From positions 186,001-250,000 of the forward strand of contig CCKK01000023.1 in the NCBI GenBank assembly GCA_001048675.1: DNA of 64,000 nt. The letters run 5' to 3'. Origin of the DNA: Vibrio diabolicus. Its GTDB lineage: Bacteria; Pseudomonadota; Gammaproteobacteria; Enterobacterales; Vibrionaceae. The notes under the pieces are model-generated. The model saw only the letters and a program-made list of their open reading frames with translations, was not told the origin of the DNA and ran no database searches. The translations under genes and the position numbers were made by a program. Every line of letters begins with the position of its first letter. Positions within the stretch are counted from its first letter, which is position 1. Of the stretch, positions 1-9,031 are shown piece after piece.

Positions 1-2125
1 TCAGAGCTTGGTCTCTCTGCATCAGCAAAATACAAAAAATACTGCACGTACCGTTGGTGACGTGTTAGGTAAATACCATCCGCACGGTGATTCAGCGTGT
101 TACGAAGCGATGGTATTGATGGCTCAGCCATTCTCTTACCGCTATCCATTAGTCGATGGTCAAGGTAACTGGGGTGCGCCAGATGACCCGAAATCATTCG
201 CGGCAATGCGTTATACCGAAGCAAAACTGTCTAAGTTTGCTGAAGTATTGCTAGGCGAACTGGGCCAGGGTACGGTTGAATGGCAACCTAACTTTGATGG
301 CACAATGAAAGAGCCACAAATGTTGCCAGCACGCCTGCCTCATATCCTGCTTAACGGTGTAACCGGTATTGCGGTTGGTATGGCAACAGACATCCCACCG
401 CATAACGTTCGTGAAATCGCAGATGCGACTATTCATTTGATCGACAACCCGAAAGCAGAACTGCCGGACGTGATGCAATATGTTAAAGGTCCGGATTACC
501 CAACAGAAGCAGAAATCATCTCGCCGCAAGCGGATATTGAGAAGATTTACCGCAACGGTCGCGGCAGCATCAAGATGCGCGCGGTGTGGCACAAAGAAGG
601 TTCTGATATCGTTATCACCTCTCTGCCACACCAAGTATCGGGTGCAAAACTGCTTGAGCAAATCGCCAACCAGATGCGTGCGAAGAAGCTACCAATGGTT
701 GACGATCTTCGTGACGAGTCGGATCACGAGAACCCAACGCGTATCGTTGTGGTACCTAAGTCAAACCGCGTCGATTGTGATTTGTTGATGAACCACTTGT
801 TCGCATCAACGGATCTTGAGCGCAGTTACCGCGTTAACTTGAACATGATTGGTTTGGATAATCGTCCTCAAGTTAAAGGTCTGGTGCAAATTCTGTCAGA
901 GTGGATTGAGTTCCGTCGTACGACCGTACGTCGCCGTCTACAACACCGCCTAGACAAAGTCATGGCTCGCTTACACATTTTGGAAGGTTTGTTGGTTGCT
1001 TACCTAAACCTAGATGAAGTGATTGAGATCATCCGTACTGAAGATGACCCTAAAGCGGTATTGATGGCACGTTTTGGTATTACCGATATCCAAGCGGATG
1101 CGATTCTAGACACCAAACTTCGTCACCTAGCCAAACTAGAAGAGATGAAGATCCGTGGTGAGCAAGACGAACTAGAGAAAGAGCGTGAGAAGCTAGAACT
1201 GCTACTCGGTTCTGAGCGTCGTCTAAACACACTACTGAAAAAAGAAATCAAAGCGGATGCTGAGAAATACGGTGATGACCGTCGATCTCCATTGGTTGAG
1301 CGTGCAGAAGCAAAAGCGCTTACTGAACGTGATCTTGTTCCAAGCGAACCAATCACGGTTGTGCTTTCTGAGAAAGGTTGGATTCGTCACGCGAAAGGCC
1401 ATGACGTAGATGCAGAAGGCCTGAACTATAAGTCGGGTGATAAATACTTAGCGCACGCACGAGGTAAGAGTAATCAGCCTGCGGTATTCCTAGGTAGTGA
1501 CGGTCGAAGTTACTCTCTGGAATCGCACTCGCTGCCTTCTGCTCGTAGTCAAGGTGAGCCGATTACCGGTCGTTTGAATATTACGGCTGGTAGCAGTATT
1601 CGCCAAGTGATCATGAGTGAAGAAGAGCAGCTGTGGCTGGTGGGCTCAGATGCAGGTTACGGCTTTGTATGTAAAGGCGCTGACTTGCTGTCTAAAAACC
1701 GCAGTGGTAAAGCGCTGGTCACTTTACCGGCTAACTCTGAGGTCATGACGCCAAAAGCGATTGAAGATTTAGATTCTGATGAAATCTTAGCAATTACTAA
1801 CCAAGGTCGCATGCTGCTGTTCCCAATCAAAGACCTGCCACAACTGGCGAAAGGTAAAGGGAATAAGATCATCAACATTCCTGCTGCTAAAGCAAAAGAG
1901 CGAGAAGAAGTACTATCTCACTTAATGTCTTTACCAAAAGGTGCATCGTTAACGTTGTACGCGGGTAAGCGAAAATTGGGTCTTAAACCGTCTGACCTTG
2001 ATAACTTCCGTGGCGAACGTGGTCGCCGAGGTGGGTTACTACCAAGAGGTTTGCAGCGAGTCACTCGCATTGAGGTTGAGCTGGACGATTCCGATACGAC
2101 GGAAACACCGAGCGATAGCGAGTAA
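1..2125 (+). CDS. parC: DNA topoisomerase IV subunit A (3' part, apparent +1 frameshift near base 41)
   Basis: ParC is the DNA-cleaving subunit of topoisomerase IV, which decatenates daughter chromosomes with ParE. The 5' end lies outside the window. Bases 1-39 read in frame 1 as SELGLSASAKYKK, the expected family sequence, and the following TARTVGDVLGKYHPHGD continues in frame 2, so one extra base sits near 41. The catalytic tyrosine is in AAMRYTE (codon at 212-214). The quinolone-determining Ser (92-94) and Glu (104-106) of GDSACYEA are the sensitive-type residues. The beta-propeller C-terminal domain follows and ends in an acidic tail. parC is essential, so a sequencing error is more likely than a true mutation. 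It converges with degS across a shared terminator. Confidence 0.95.
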   Translation, partial: QSLVSLHQQNTKNTARTVGDVLGKYHPHGDSACYEAMVLMAQPFSYRYPLVDGQGNWGAPDDPKSFAAMRYTEAKLSKFAEVLLGELGQGTVEWQPNFDGTMKEPQMLPARLPHILLNGVTGIAVGMATDIPPHNVREIADATIHLIDNPKAELPDVMQYVKGPDYPTEAEIISPQADIEKIYRNGRGSIKMRAVWHKEGSDIVITSLPHQVSGAKLLEQIANQMRAKKLPMVDDLRDESDHENPTRIVVVPKSNRVDCDLLMNHLFASTDLERSYRVNLNMIGLDNRPQVKGLVQILSEWIEFRRTTVRRRLQHRLDKVMARLHILEGLLVAYLNLDEVIEIIRTEDDPKAVLMARFGITDIQADAILDTKLRHLAKLEEMKIRGEQDELEKEREKLELLLGSERRLNTLLKKEIKADAEKYGDDRRSPLVERAEAKALTERDLVPSEPITVVLSEKGWIRHAKGHDVDAEGLNYKSGDKYLAHARGKSNQPAVFLGSDGRSYSLESHSLPSARSQGEPITGRLNITAGSSIRQVIMSEEEQLWLVGSDAGYGFVCKGADLLSKNRSGKALVTLPANSEVMTPKAIEDLDSDEILAITNQGRMLLFPIKDLPQLAKGKGNKIINIPAAKAKEREEVLSHLMSLPKGASLTLYAGKRKLGLKPSDLDNFRGERGRRGGLLPRGLQRVTRIEVELDDSDTTETPSDSE

Positions 2126-2134
2126 CGCACAAAT

Positions 2135-2166
2135 AAAAAATCCCAGCCAATGGCTGGGATTTTTTA
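2135..2166. terminator. Bidirectional terminator between parC and degS
   Basis: Stem AATCCCAGCCA/TGGCTGGGATT is preceded by an A-run and followed by a T-run, so it can terminate transcription from both convergent genes. Confidence 0.85.
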
Positions 2167-3228
2167 TGCTTCTTGCTTGTCTTCGGCAATGGTGACTTTC
2201 AAGCTCATCTCTTTTCCTTTGCGAATGATGCCGACGTCCACGGTGGTGCCAGGACGTAAATCGGTGACGATATCCATAACGCTCTGACGCCCTTGCACTT
2301 TATTGCCATCAATACTGATAATGATGTCCTGCTTTTGGAAGCCTGCCGCATTGGCTGGACCATTTGGATCAATACCAAGCACGACAATACCACCTATGTG
2401 TTCATTTCCAAGTAGGCGAGCAGTGACCGCATTAATGTCTTGGCCGTCGATTCCAATATAACCACGAATCACACGACCATCAGCGATGATTTTCTGCATA
2501 ATCTTGCTGGCTAGTGGCGCAGGGATAGCAAAGGAAATACCGTAAGTTTCTAAATCGGTCGCTTGCTGGAAAGAGGCGGTATTGATGCCGACGAGCTCAC
2601 CTTGTGTGTTCACTAGGGCGCCACCAGAGTTACCCTCATTGATGGCGGCATCGGTTTGAATGAATGCTTGGCGACCGTCGCTAATAGATGAACGTCCTGT
2701 TGCTGAAATAATGCCGAACGTTGTGGTTTGCCCAAGGTTGTATGGGTTACCGATGGCTAGGACCACATCACCCACTTGTGGCTTGTAATTAGAGTTCAGA
2801 GGAATAACAGGTAAATTTGAACCTTCGACACGCAGTACGGCAATGTCTGTGCGTTTATCCGTGCCAACTAGCTGAGCTGCCGCGGCTCTACCGTCTTGTA
2901 ATGCGACAACAATTTGGTCTGCTTGAGCAACCACATGGTAGTTGGTAATGATGTAGCCTTTCTCACTGACAATAACACCTGAACCCAGACCTTGAGTCGA
3001 GAGTTTACTGCGATCATTTTCAACATATTTACGGCTGTAGATGTTTACTACGGCAGGTGCTGCTCTTCGCACCGCCTGATTAAATGTCAACTCAACGGAC
3101 GCGATATTAACAGGTTGCGGATCTAGCGCGGCAGGAATTACGTTGTTGCGCAAAGATGGTACCGCCAGTAATACCACTGCGGCAGTAGCCAAGCCTAAAA
3201 AGACAGAACGTAATAAAAAGCTGAGCAT
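2164..3228 (-). CDS. degS: Periplasmic site-1 serine protease of the sigma-E pathway
   Basis: DegS is an inner-membrane-anchored trypsin-like protease that senses misfolded porins through its PDZ domain and cleaves the anti-sigma factor RseA. I chose the ATG at 3228 (MLSFLLRSVF), giving 354 residues. It has a GGAGAGG ribosome site just upstream and matches the usual N-terminal anchor, whereas the upstream in-frame ATG at 3330 would add 34 residues. One N-terminal membrane segment spans residues 5-23. The catalytic triad is H98 (TNYHVV), D128 (RTDIAVL) and S201 (GNSGGA). A single C-terminal PDZ domain begins near residue 255. It lies downstream of its paralogue degQ on the same strand. Confidence 0.95.
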   Translation of the reverse strand: MLSFLLRSVFLGLATAAVVLLAVPSLRNNVIPAALDPQPVNIASVELTFNQAVRRAAPAVVNIYSRKYVENDRSKLSTQGLGSGVIVSEKGYIITNYHVVAQADQIVVALQDGRAAAAQLVGTDKRTDIAVLRVEGSNLPVIPLNSNYKPQVGDVVLAIGNPYNLGQTTTFGIISATGRSSISDGRQAFIQTDAAINEGNSGGALVNTQGELVGINTASFQQATDLETYGISFAIPAPLASKIMQKIIADGRVIRGYIGIDGQDINAVTARLLGNEHIGGIVVLGIDPNGPANAAGFQKQDIIISIDGNKVQGRQSVMDIVTDLRPGTTVDVGIIRKGKEMSLKVTIAEDKQEA

Positions 3229-3418
3229 ATCCTCTCCATGCATGAGCGCCAAAATGGCATAGAAGATGAAGAATAGCATTACATTGAAAAATAACAAAAG
3301 GGCAGCACGGAATCGTGCTGCCCTTTTCATTAGCTATTGAGCGATAAGGAAAAGTATTCGAGGCTTATTACTCGATGCTATGCATCGAAAACCTTATTTC
3401 CTATTACTTTGAAAGTGA

Positions 3419-4786
3419 CTAACGAATAACAAGATAAATAGTACGTTCGCCACGCTGAATATTCAGAGCCAATACGCCTTTGTGCTTATCCACGATTGCA
3501 CGAAGCTCAGCAAGGTTTTTCACGCGCTGACGGTTTACACCGATAATGATGTCCCCTTGTTGTAATTGATATTGAGCAGCCGGAGAGTTATCTGCAACGC
3601 TCGATACTTTAACGCCTTGAATTGCATCACTTGGTGTCGTATTGCTTAATTCCGCACCCTTGAGCCCTTCGTGTAATGTTTCGGCTTTGGCTTTCATATT
3701 TGTAGATTCGCCAAGCGTTACATCAAAGGTTTTATTCTTACCATCTCGAACCACACCTAACGTGATTTCTTTTCCTGCGCCCAGCGTTGCCACTTTTGCG
3801 CGGAGCTCTGAGAAAGTATTAATCGCTTTGCCGTTTACCGATACAATTACATCACCGGCTTTCAATCCAGCTTTATCGGCTGCGCTGTCCGGTACGACTT
3901 GACCAATAAAGGCCCCTTTACTCGACTCGTAACCCAATGCATCAGCCAGCTCAGAGGTTACTTCACCGCCCTGTACACCCAACATGCCGCGTTTGACTTC
4001 ACCAAACTCTAGAATTTGCTCGGTGAGGTTTTTCATCATGTTGGACGGAATCGCAAAGCCAATCCCCACGTTACCGCCGTTAGGGCCTAAAATCGCAGTA
4101 TTAATACCGATCAGCTCACCATTAAGGTTGACCAATGCACCACCAGAGTTACCGCTGTTAATTGCGGCATCGGTTTGGATGAAGTTTTCGAAGTTTTCAA
4201 CGTTTAAGCCACTACGGCCTAACGCTGAGACGATGCCCGACGTCACGGTTTGACCGAGTCCGAATGGGTTACCAATCGCAACCGTAAAGTCACCTACGCG
4301 AAGTTTGTCGGAATCTGCGACTTTAATTTGCGTTAAGTTTTTCGCTTTTTCTAATTTAAGCAACGCAACATCGGCCATCTCATCGCCGCCAACGAGCGTA
4401 GCGTCATACTCGCGACCATCATAGAGGCGAACTCGAATCTCATCCGCGCCCTTGATTACGTGGTAGTTAGTGACGATATGCCCTTTTTTCGCATCAATAA
4501 TGACACCAGAACCTAAACCTCTGAACGGGCGCTCGCGCCTTTGCTCCATCGGAAAGTCCGGTCCAAAGAAGAATTGAAATTGTTCGGGAATACGGCTGGT
4601 TTGTACTTGTTTGCCTTCTACAGCAATACTCACAACAGCAGGGGTTACTTTCTCAAGCATGGGCGCCAAGCTAGGTAACTGTTGGCCATCCACATTTAAA
4701 GGTAATGCGGCGGTGGCTTGAACTGGCGCAATAATAGAGCCCAAACTCAGAGATAGAACGGTGAGCGCAAGCAGTGGTTTTTTCAT
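3419..4786 (-). CDS. degQ: Periplasmic serine endoprotease, Do/HtrA family
   Basis: A periplasmic protease and chaperone of the DegP/DegQ family that degrades unfolded envelope proteins. It has 455 residues with a signal peptide at 1-25 (MKKPLLALTV start, cleavage near ATA-A). The triad is H109 (TNYHVI), D139 (MADVALL) and S214 (GNSGGA), and two PDZ domains follow. The short LA-loop and overall length fit DegQ better than DegP. The order degQ then degS on one strand, as in E. coli, supports the name. An alternative label would be degP/htrA. Confidence 0.92.
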   Translation of the reverse strand: MKKPLLALTVLSLSLGSIIAPVQATAALPLNVDGQQLPSLAPMLEKVTPAVVSIAVEGKQVQTSRIPEQFQFFFGPDFPMEQRRERPFRGLGSGVIIDAKKGHIVTNYHVIKGADEIRVRLYDGREYDATLVGGDEMADVALLKLEKAKNLTQIKVADSDKLRVGDFTVAIGNPFGLGQTVTSGIVSALGRSGLNVENFENFIQTDAAINSGNSGGALVNLNGELIGINTAILGPNGGNVGIGFAIPSNMMKNLTEQILEFGEVKRGMLGVQGGEVTSELADALGYESSKGAFIGQVVPDSAADKAGLKAGDVIVSVNGKAINTFSELRAKVATLGAGKEITLGVVRDGKNKTFDVTLGESTNMKAKAETLHEGLKGAELSNTTPSDAIQGVKVSSVADNSPAAQYQLQQGDIIIGVNRQRVKNLAELRAIVDKHKGVLALNIQRGERTIYLVIR

Positions 4787-4824
4787 CCAATAACTCCTCT
4801 TGAAACATGTCTGCCAAAAAGAAA

Positions 4825-4884
4825 TATCCGAACGGTTAGTTCACTTTGTTAATAACTAATATAGGGCCTAGTTCGGATAATCAA
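4825..4884 (-). promoter_or_regulatory. Probable degQ promoter region framed by an inverted repeat
   Basis: On the minus strand a TTGATT box (revcomp at 4879-4884) lies upstream of TATATT (4858-4863), with a 15-bp spacer, or 17 bp if TATTAG is used. The perfect 9-bp inverted repeat TATCCGAAC (4825-4833) / GTTCGGATA (4871-4879) brackets the -10 region. Promoter use and the repeat's function are inferred. Confidence 0.4.
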
Positions 4885-4936
4885 AGGGGGAGGCAGTTCA
4901 CATCCAAGTTAGAGCAAAGGTAAGAAGAAAAAGTTC

Positions 4937-4968
4937 AAAAAAGGGCCGATACAAATGTATCGGCCCTA
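4937..4968 (-). terminator. Terminator of zapG
   Basis: The hairpin AGGGCCGATA/TATCGGCCCT is followed on the minus strand by a TTTTTT run. It lies about 20 nt past the zapG stop codon. Confidence 0.85.
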
Positions 4969-4989
4969 GTAGGTAGAGGTAAGAGAAGG

Positions 4990-5433
4990 TTATGATGCTT
5001 TTGCGGTTACCGCTTCGGGAGCATTAATGATTTCTTTCTCTTGATCCTTTAAAAGACCCGTTGCGCCATTGGCGTAGTCTTTTGGCTGTTCGTTAAACTC
5101 TGGTTGATCTTCTGCAATAGCTTCAGAAGACATTGCCGTTTTCTTATCAAACGGGTTGTCTTGCTCTGGCAAGTTTGGCAAAAGCTCAGAAGAGGTCTTA
5201 GCCATATGTTGGTACAGCTTGGTGTAATCTTTACCTAGTGTATCCAACATTTCTGCGGTTTGTGCAAAATGATCGACGAGCTCTTGACGTTGTTGCTCTA
5301 GTTCAAACTTGGCCGCTTCAAGTTCTTTCTGCACAGACTTTTGTTTCTTGTATTCAGGGGTGGTTAGTCTACTAATGACTACGCCTACGATTGTACCGAC
5401 CAGCAAACCCACAATGGCATAAATCCAAGGCAT
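4990..5433 (-). CDS. zapG: Z-ring/envelope-associated inner membrane protein, DUF1043 family
   Basis: YhcB/ZapG family, 147 residues. One N-terminal membrane helix spans residues 4-21 (AIVGLLVGTIVGVVIS). A cytoplasmic coiled-coil follows at about 30-85, rich in Glu, Gln, Lys and Leu, and the C-terminal tail is disordered. In E. coli the family links cell division, envelope biogenesis and cell shape. It is divergent from zapE and upstream of degQ/degS on the same strand, the conserved gammaproteobacterial neighbourhood. Confidence 0.9.
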   Translation of the reverse strand: MPWIYAIVGLLVGTIVGVVISRLTTPEYKKQKSVQKELEAAKFELEQQRQELVDHFAQTAEMLDTLGKDYTKLYQHMAKTSSELLPNLPEQDNPFDKKTAMSSEAIAEDQPEFNEQPKDYANGATGLLKDQEKEIINAPEAVTAKAS

Positions 5434-5628
5434 AACTGCTCCTTATAGTTGTTTTAACAAGTCTTTTACTACTTAGTTACACGCGGTGCTAGTCCATGTT
5501 ACTATGGCTTGAACAGCCGATAAAGAAAAATAGCAGTATGTCTTCGGGGACTGATAACTACTTCTCTCTATTCTTAAAGTTGACCCCGAGGTAACCCTTT
5601 TCCCAGTACCTCTATACGACTTAATACG

Positions 5629-6732
5629 ATGACACCACTACAACAATATCAAAAAGACATAGCAGAACACGGGTTTCAGCGTGATGAAGCTCAGTATCAA
5701 GCGGTCGTTGAATTAGATAAGCTTTACCATGCTATCGTTGAATTTCAGTCAGCTCCTGTGCCCCAGCTTTCCAAATGGCAAAAGCTCATGGGAAAAAAAA
5801 TCGACATGCCTGAGCCCCCAAAAGGTCTTTACTTTTGGGGAGGAGTCGGACGCGGTAAAACGTACCTCATGGATGCGTTTTTTGATGCTTTACCAACCCA
5901 AAGAAAAATGCGCGTACACTTTCACCGCTTCATGTATCGAGTACATGATGAGTTGAAGCTGTTAGGTGATGTCGAAAATCCGCTAGCAAAAGTAGCGGAT
6001 AAATTCAAAGAAGAAGCGGATGTGGTTTGCTTTGATGAATTTTTTGTCTCTGACATTACGGATGCGATGATCCTTGCAACGTTACTCCAAGAGATGTTCA
6101 AGCGGCAGATGATCCTAGTCGCGACTTCAAACATCGAACCGCAGAACTTATATCGTAATGGCTTACAAAGAGCGCGCTTTTTGCCTGCAATTGATATGAT
6201 TTTGGCACGCTGTGACGTGTTGAATGTTGATAGTGGCGTTGATTATCGCTTAAGAACGCTTGAACAGGCCGAAATATACCATTATCCACTTGATGAACAG
6301 GCCAACATTAACCTCAACAAGTATTATCAGCAGCTGACGGGCGAACGTCAGATCGTCGCTCATCAAATCGAAGTTAATCACCGTCAGCTTGAGGTAATTG
6401 AAGCGAGTGATGGGGTTCTGCATGCGTCTTTTGCTCAGTTATGCCAAACCGCTCGCAGTCAAAATGACTACATTGAGCTGTCCCGAATTTATCACACGGT
6501 ATTATTAGCGGACGTTCAACAGATGAATCGAAAAATAGATGACGCTGCGAGGCGTTTTATCGCACTGGTCGATGAGTTTTACGAGCGCAATGTGAAGTTG
6601 ATTATTTCTGCTGAAGTGCCAATGGAAGACTTATATACTGAGGGGCAGCTCGAGTTTGAATTTAAGCGCTGTTTGTCTCGGCTCACTGAGATGCAAAGTC
6701 ATGAGTACCTCGCGCGTGAGCATTTGGCCTAA
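5629..6732 (+). CDS. zapE: Cell division AFG1-like ATPase
   Basis: ZapE (YhcM) is a P-loop ATPase that associates with the Z-ring late in division and affects FtsZ bundling. It has 367 residues. Walker A is GGVGRGKT at 71-78 and Walker B is VVCFDEFF with D136/E137. The AFG1-type sensor region TSNIEPQNLY is present. The ATG at 5629 starts MTPLQQYQKD, the usual family N-terminus. The gene diverges from zapG. Confidence 0.92.
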   Translation: MTPLQQYQKDIAEHGFQRDEAQYQAVVELDKLYHAIVEFQSAPVPQLSKWQKLMGKKIDMPEPPKGLYFWGGVGRGKTYLMDAFFDALPTQRKMRVHFHRFMYRVHDELKLLGDVENPLAKVADKFKEEADVVCFDEFFVSDITDAMILATLLQEMFKRQMILVATSNIEPQNLYRNGLQRARFLPAIDMILARCDVLNVDSGVDYRLRTLEQAEIYHYPLDEQANINLNKYYQQLTGERQIVAHQIEVNHRQLEVIEASDGVLHASFAQLCQTARSQNDYIELSRIYHTVLLADVQQMNRKIDDAARRFIALVDEFYERNVKLIISAEVPMEDLYTEGQLEFEFKRCLSRLTEMQSHEYLAREHLA

Positions 6733-6789
6733 ATCTAGTGTGTTCTTAAAAAGTGAAGAAAAAATTAGTGATTTGGCGCAAAAAAAGGT

Positions 6790-6818
6790 AGATTTTTTCT
6801 TTCGCTCTTCTCTATAAT
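6790..6818 (+). promoter_or_regulatory. Probable rplM-rpsI promoter
   Basis: A perfect TATAAT (6813-6818) lies ahead of the rplM leader, with a weak AGATTT -35 at 6790-6795 (17-bp spacer). The leader of about 160 nt to the rplM ATG contains potential stem-loops. L13 feedback on its own leader is known in E. coli, but I cannot prove the structure here. Confidence 0.55.
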
Positions 6819-6984
6819 CCTGCGACCCACCGTTACTGCAGACCGGATTATCGAAGTTATTTCGAAATTGAAGGTCGAGAGTACCAACGACTCGAAGGGG
6901 TGATGACTGGGCTCTTAGACAGTGTGGGAGCACCAGAACGGTGTTCCTTAAAGTTTAAATTTTAATTAACGGGTTATTATTAGC

Positions 6985-7413
6985 ATGAAAACTTTCGTTG
7001 CTAAACCAGAAACTGTAAAACGCGACTGGTACGTTGTAGACGCTGAAGGTAAAACTCTTGGTCGTCTAGCAAGTGAAATTGCATCTCGCCTACGTGGCAA
7101 ACATAAAGCTGAATACACTCCTCACGTTGACGCTGGTGACTACATCATCGTTATCAACGCTGAGAAAGTTGCTGTAACTGGTAACAAAGCTAAGAACAAA
7201 GTGTACTACCGTCACTCTGAGTTCCCAGGTGGTCTAAAATCTATCACTTTTGAAAAGTTGATCGATCGTAAACCTGAGATGGTTCTTGAGCTTGCAGTTA
7301 AAGGCATGCTTCCACGTGGTCCTCTAGGCCGTGCTATGTACCGTAAGCTTAAAGTTTACGCAGGCGCTGAGCACAACCATGTTGCTCAACAACCACAAGT
7401 ACTAGACATCTAA
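6985..7413 (+). CDS. rplM: 50S ribosomal protein L13
   Basis: Early-assembling 50S subunit protein, 142 residues, starting MKTFVAKPETVKRDW. The conserved L13 features YTPHVDAGDYIIVINAEK and the KGMLPRGPLGR segment are present. Codon use is strongly biased, as expected for a highly expressed gene. It is followed after 15 nt by rpsI in the usual two-gene operon. Confidence 0.98.
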   Translation: MKTFVAKPETVKRDWYVVDAEGKTLGRLASEIASRLRGKHKAEYTPHVDAGDYIIVINAEKVAVTGNKAKNKVYYRHSEFPGGLKSITFEKLIDRKPEMVLELAVKGMLPRGPLGRAMYRKLKVYAGAEHNHVAQQPQVLDI

Positions 7414-7428
7414 TTGGGGATTTCGAAA

Positions 7429-7821
7429 ATGGCAGAGAATCAATACTACGGCACTGGCCGTCGCAAAAGCTCAGCTGCACGTGTTTTTATTAAACCAGGC
7501 AGCGGCAACATTGTAGTAAACAAGCGTAACCTTGACGAATACTTCGGTCGTCCAACAGCTCGCATGGTTGTACAACAACCTCTAGAACTTGTTGAACTAA
7601 CTGAAAAGCTAGACCTTTACGTAACAGTTAAAGGCGGCGGTATTTCTGGTCAAGCTGGTGCTATCCGTCACGGTATCACTCGCGCGCTTATGGAATACGA
7701 TGAGTCTCTACGTCCTGCTCTACGCGCAGCTGGCTACGTTACTCGTGACGCTCGTTGCGTTGAACGTAAGAAAGTTGGTCTACGTAAAGCACGTCGTCGT
7801 CCACAGTTCTCTAAGCGTTAA
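7429..7821 (+). CDS. rpsI: 30S ribosomal protein S9
   Basis: A 30S head protein whose C-terminal tail contacts P-site tRNA. It has 130 residues starting MAENQYYGTGRRKSSAARV. I chose the ATG at 7429 rather than the upstream in-frame TTG at 7414 because it gives the conserved N-terminus and follows a GGGGA ribosome site. The C-terminus ARRRPQFSKR is the canonical basic tail. Confidence 0.98.
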   Translation: MAENQYYGTGRRKSSAARVFIKPGSGNIVVNKRNLDEYFGRPTARMVVQQPLELVELTEKLDLYVTVKGGGISGQAGAIRHGITRALMEYDESLRPALRAAGYVTRDARCVERKKVGLRKARRRPQFSKR

Positions 7822-7875
7822 TTTCCTCTTATTGGAAATTCTGCTTTTCAGGGTTACTCTGGAAACTGTGTACCA

Positions 7876-7910
7876 AAAGCTCGGCTCTATGCCGGGCTTT
7901 TTTTGTTTTT
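7876..7910 (+). terminator. Terminator of rplM-rpsI
   Basis: Hairpin AGCTCGGC/GCCGGGCT with a TCTAT loop, followed by a T-rich run. Confidence 0.85.
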
Positions 7911-8219
7911 AAAGAAATAATACCTGCCTATCAATATCCATTTGTATTCACTTATAACTGGGCTCAGAGTAAGGCTTTTTCCTTACCATACGTTATAAGC
8001 TTATTTATCTGCTGTGGGTGCCTTTGTGTCTTAATATCCCTGCAACATGTTTTAAAATGCCTACTCGTCTTTTTTGCGTATGCGGCGTGCTACAAAAGTG
8101 AAAATACAAATAACGTAAGTTGAATGTGCACTAAGAAATATTTTGCTGTGTAATTAACTGAAAACTACCAAGATAAAAGGTTTGAATAGCTTTCAGCAGA
8201 ACTTCCATGTTGTGCTTTC
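7911..8219. other. Intergenic stretch before the petABC promoters, no gene seen
   Basis: AT-rich noncoding DNA between the rpsI terminator and the petA promoters. I see no ORF with a ribosome site, no tRNA and no clear repeat. Confidence 0.6.
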
Positions 8220-8249
8220 TTGTTACAAATCACATCAATTTTTTATAAT
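8220..8249 (+). promoter_or_regulatory. Candidate upstream petABC promoter
   Basis: TTGTTA (8220-8225), 18-bp spacer, perfect TATAAT (8244-8249). Confidence 0.5.
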
Positions 8250-8313
8250 TCTGCCGCTTTTGTGACGACGCGAGCGATTTGCCTCACAAATGTTACAAAA
8301 AGGTAGCTTTATC

Positions 8314-8342
8314 TTGTCAAAAAGTAGGGTTTTCTTTATCAT
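8314..8342 (+). promoter_or_regulatory. Candidate proximal petABC promoter
   Basis: TTGTCA (8314-8319), 17-bp spacer, TATCAT (8337-8342), about 90 nt upstream of the petA start. Confidence 0.5.
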
Positions 8343-8440
8343 TTCCCTCCAATAAATAGAACTAAATTCATTATTTGTTAGCCATGCTCTTATAAGCGGA
8401 ATAATAACGATCCAAAGGGAGCAAATGGGAGAATGTTTGG

Positions 8441-9031
8441 ATGAGCAACGCGCCTTTAAATAACGGTCGCAGGCGTTTTCTAACCGCTACAACGGCAGTT
8501 GTTGGTGGGTTAGGGGCAGTCGCCGTCGCCGTGCCTTTTATCAAATCATGGAATCCGAGTGCCAAAGCCAAAGCGGCAGGTGCACCGGTGGAAGTGGATA
8601 TAAGTAAAATTGAACCAGGTCAACTGGTTCGTGTCGAGTGGCAGGGGAAACCTGTATGGATTGTTCGCCGCACTCAAAGCGTTCTAGATAACTTAAAAAC
8701 GATCGGCGATAAGCTTCGTGATCCGCAATCTGAAATGGAACAGCAGCCTGAGTACGCTCAGAATGAGTTTCGTTCGATTAAGGAAGAGTTTTTTGTCGCT
8801 GTTGGTTTCTGTACTCACCTAGGTTGTTCACCAACCTATCTACCAGACTCTTTCTCAGAGCAGGTCCAGGGCGTAAGATCTGGCTTCTTCTGTCCTTGTC
8901 ATGGTTCTAAGTTCGATATGGCTGGTCGAGTGTTCCAAGGGGTACCTGCTCCATTGAACCTTGTCGTTCCTAAGCACATGTATTTGAGCGACACCAAGCT
9001 CATTGTGGGTGTTGATGAGGGGGATGCATAA
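8441..9031 (+). CDS. petA: Ubiquinol-cytochrome c reductase Rieske iron-sulfur subunit
   Basis: The [2Fe-2S] subunit of the cytochrome bc1 complex, carrying electrons from quinol to cytochrome c1. It has 196 residues. The N-terminal twin-arginine motif NGRRRFL (8-14) and membrane segment (about 15-34) mark Tat-dependent insertion. Cluster ligands are in CTHLGC (124-129) and CPCHGS (151-156). Its stop overlaps the petB ATG by one base (TAATG), implying translational coupling. Confidence 0.97.
   Translation: MSNAPLNNGRRRFLTATTAVVGGLGAVAVAVPFIKSWNPSAKAKAAGAPVEVDISKIEPGQLVRVEWQGKPVWIVRRTQSVLDNLKTIGDKLRDPQSEMEQQPEYAQNEFRSIKEEFFVAVGFCTHLGCSPTYLPDSFSEQVQGVRSGFFCPCHGSKFDMAGRVFQGVPAPLNLVVPKHMYLSDTKLIVGVDEGDA

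Noticed and set aside
1123..1356. Antisense and alternate-frame ORFs such as the Ser-rich frame opposite parC, and similar ones throughout
   Set aside because: They are low-complexity or shadow frames of conserved genes with no ribosome sites or family features.
3229..3330. 34-residue N-terminal extension of DegS
   Set aside because: The downstream ATG at 3228 has a strong GGAGAGG site and gives the standard membrane-anchored N-terminus.
7911..8440. tRNA or small RNA gene before petA
   Set aside because: No cloverleaf, terminator or conserved RNA motif could be found; only promoter-like elements were seen.
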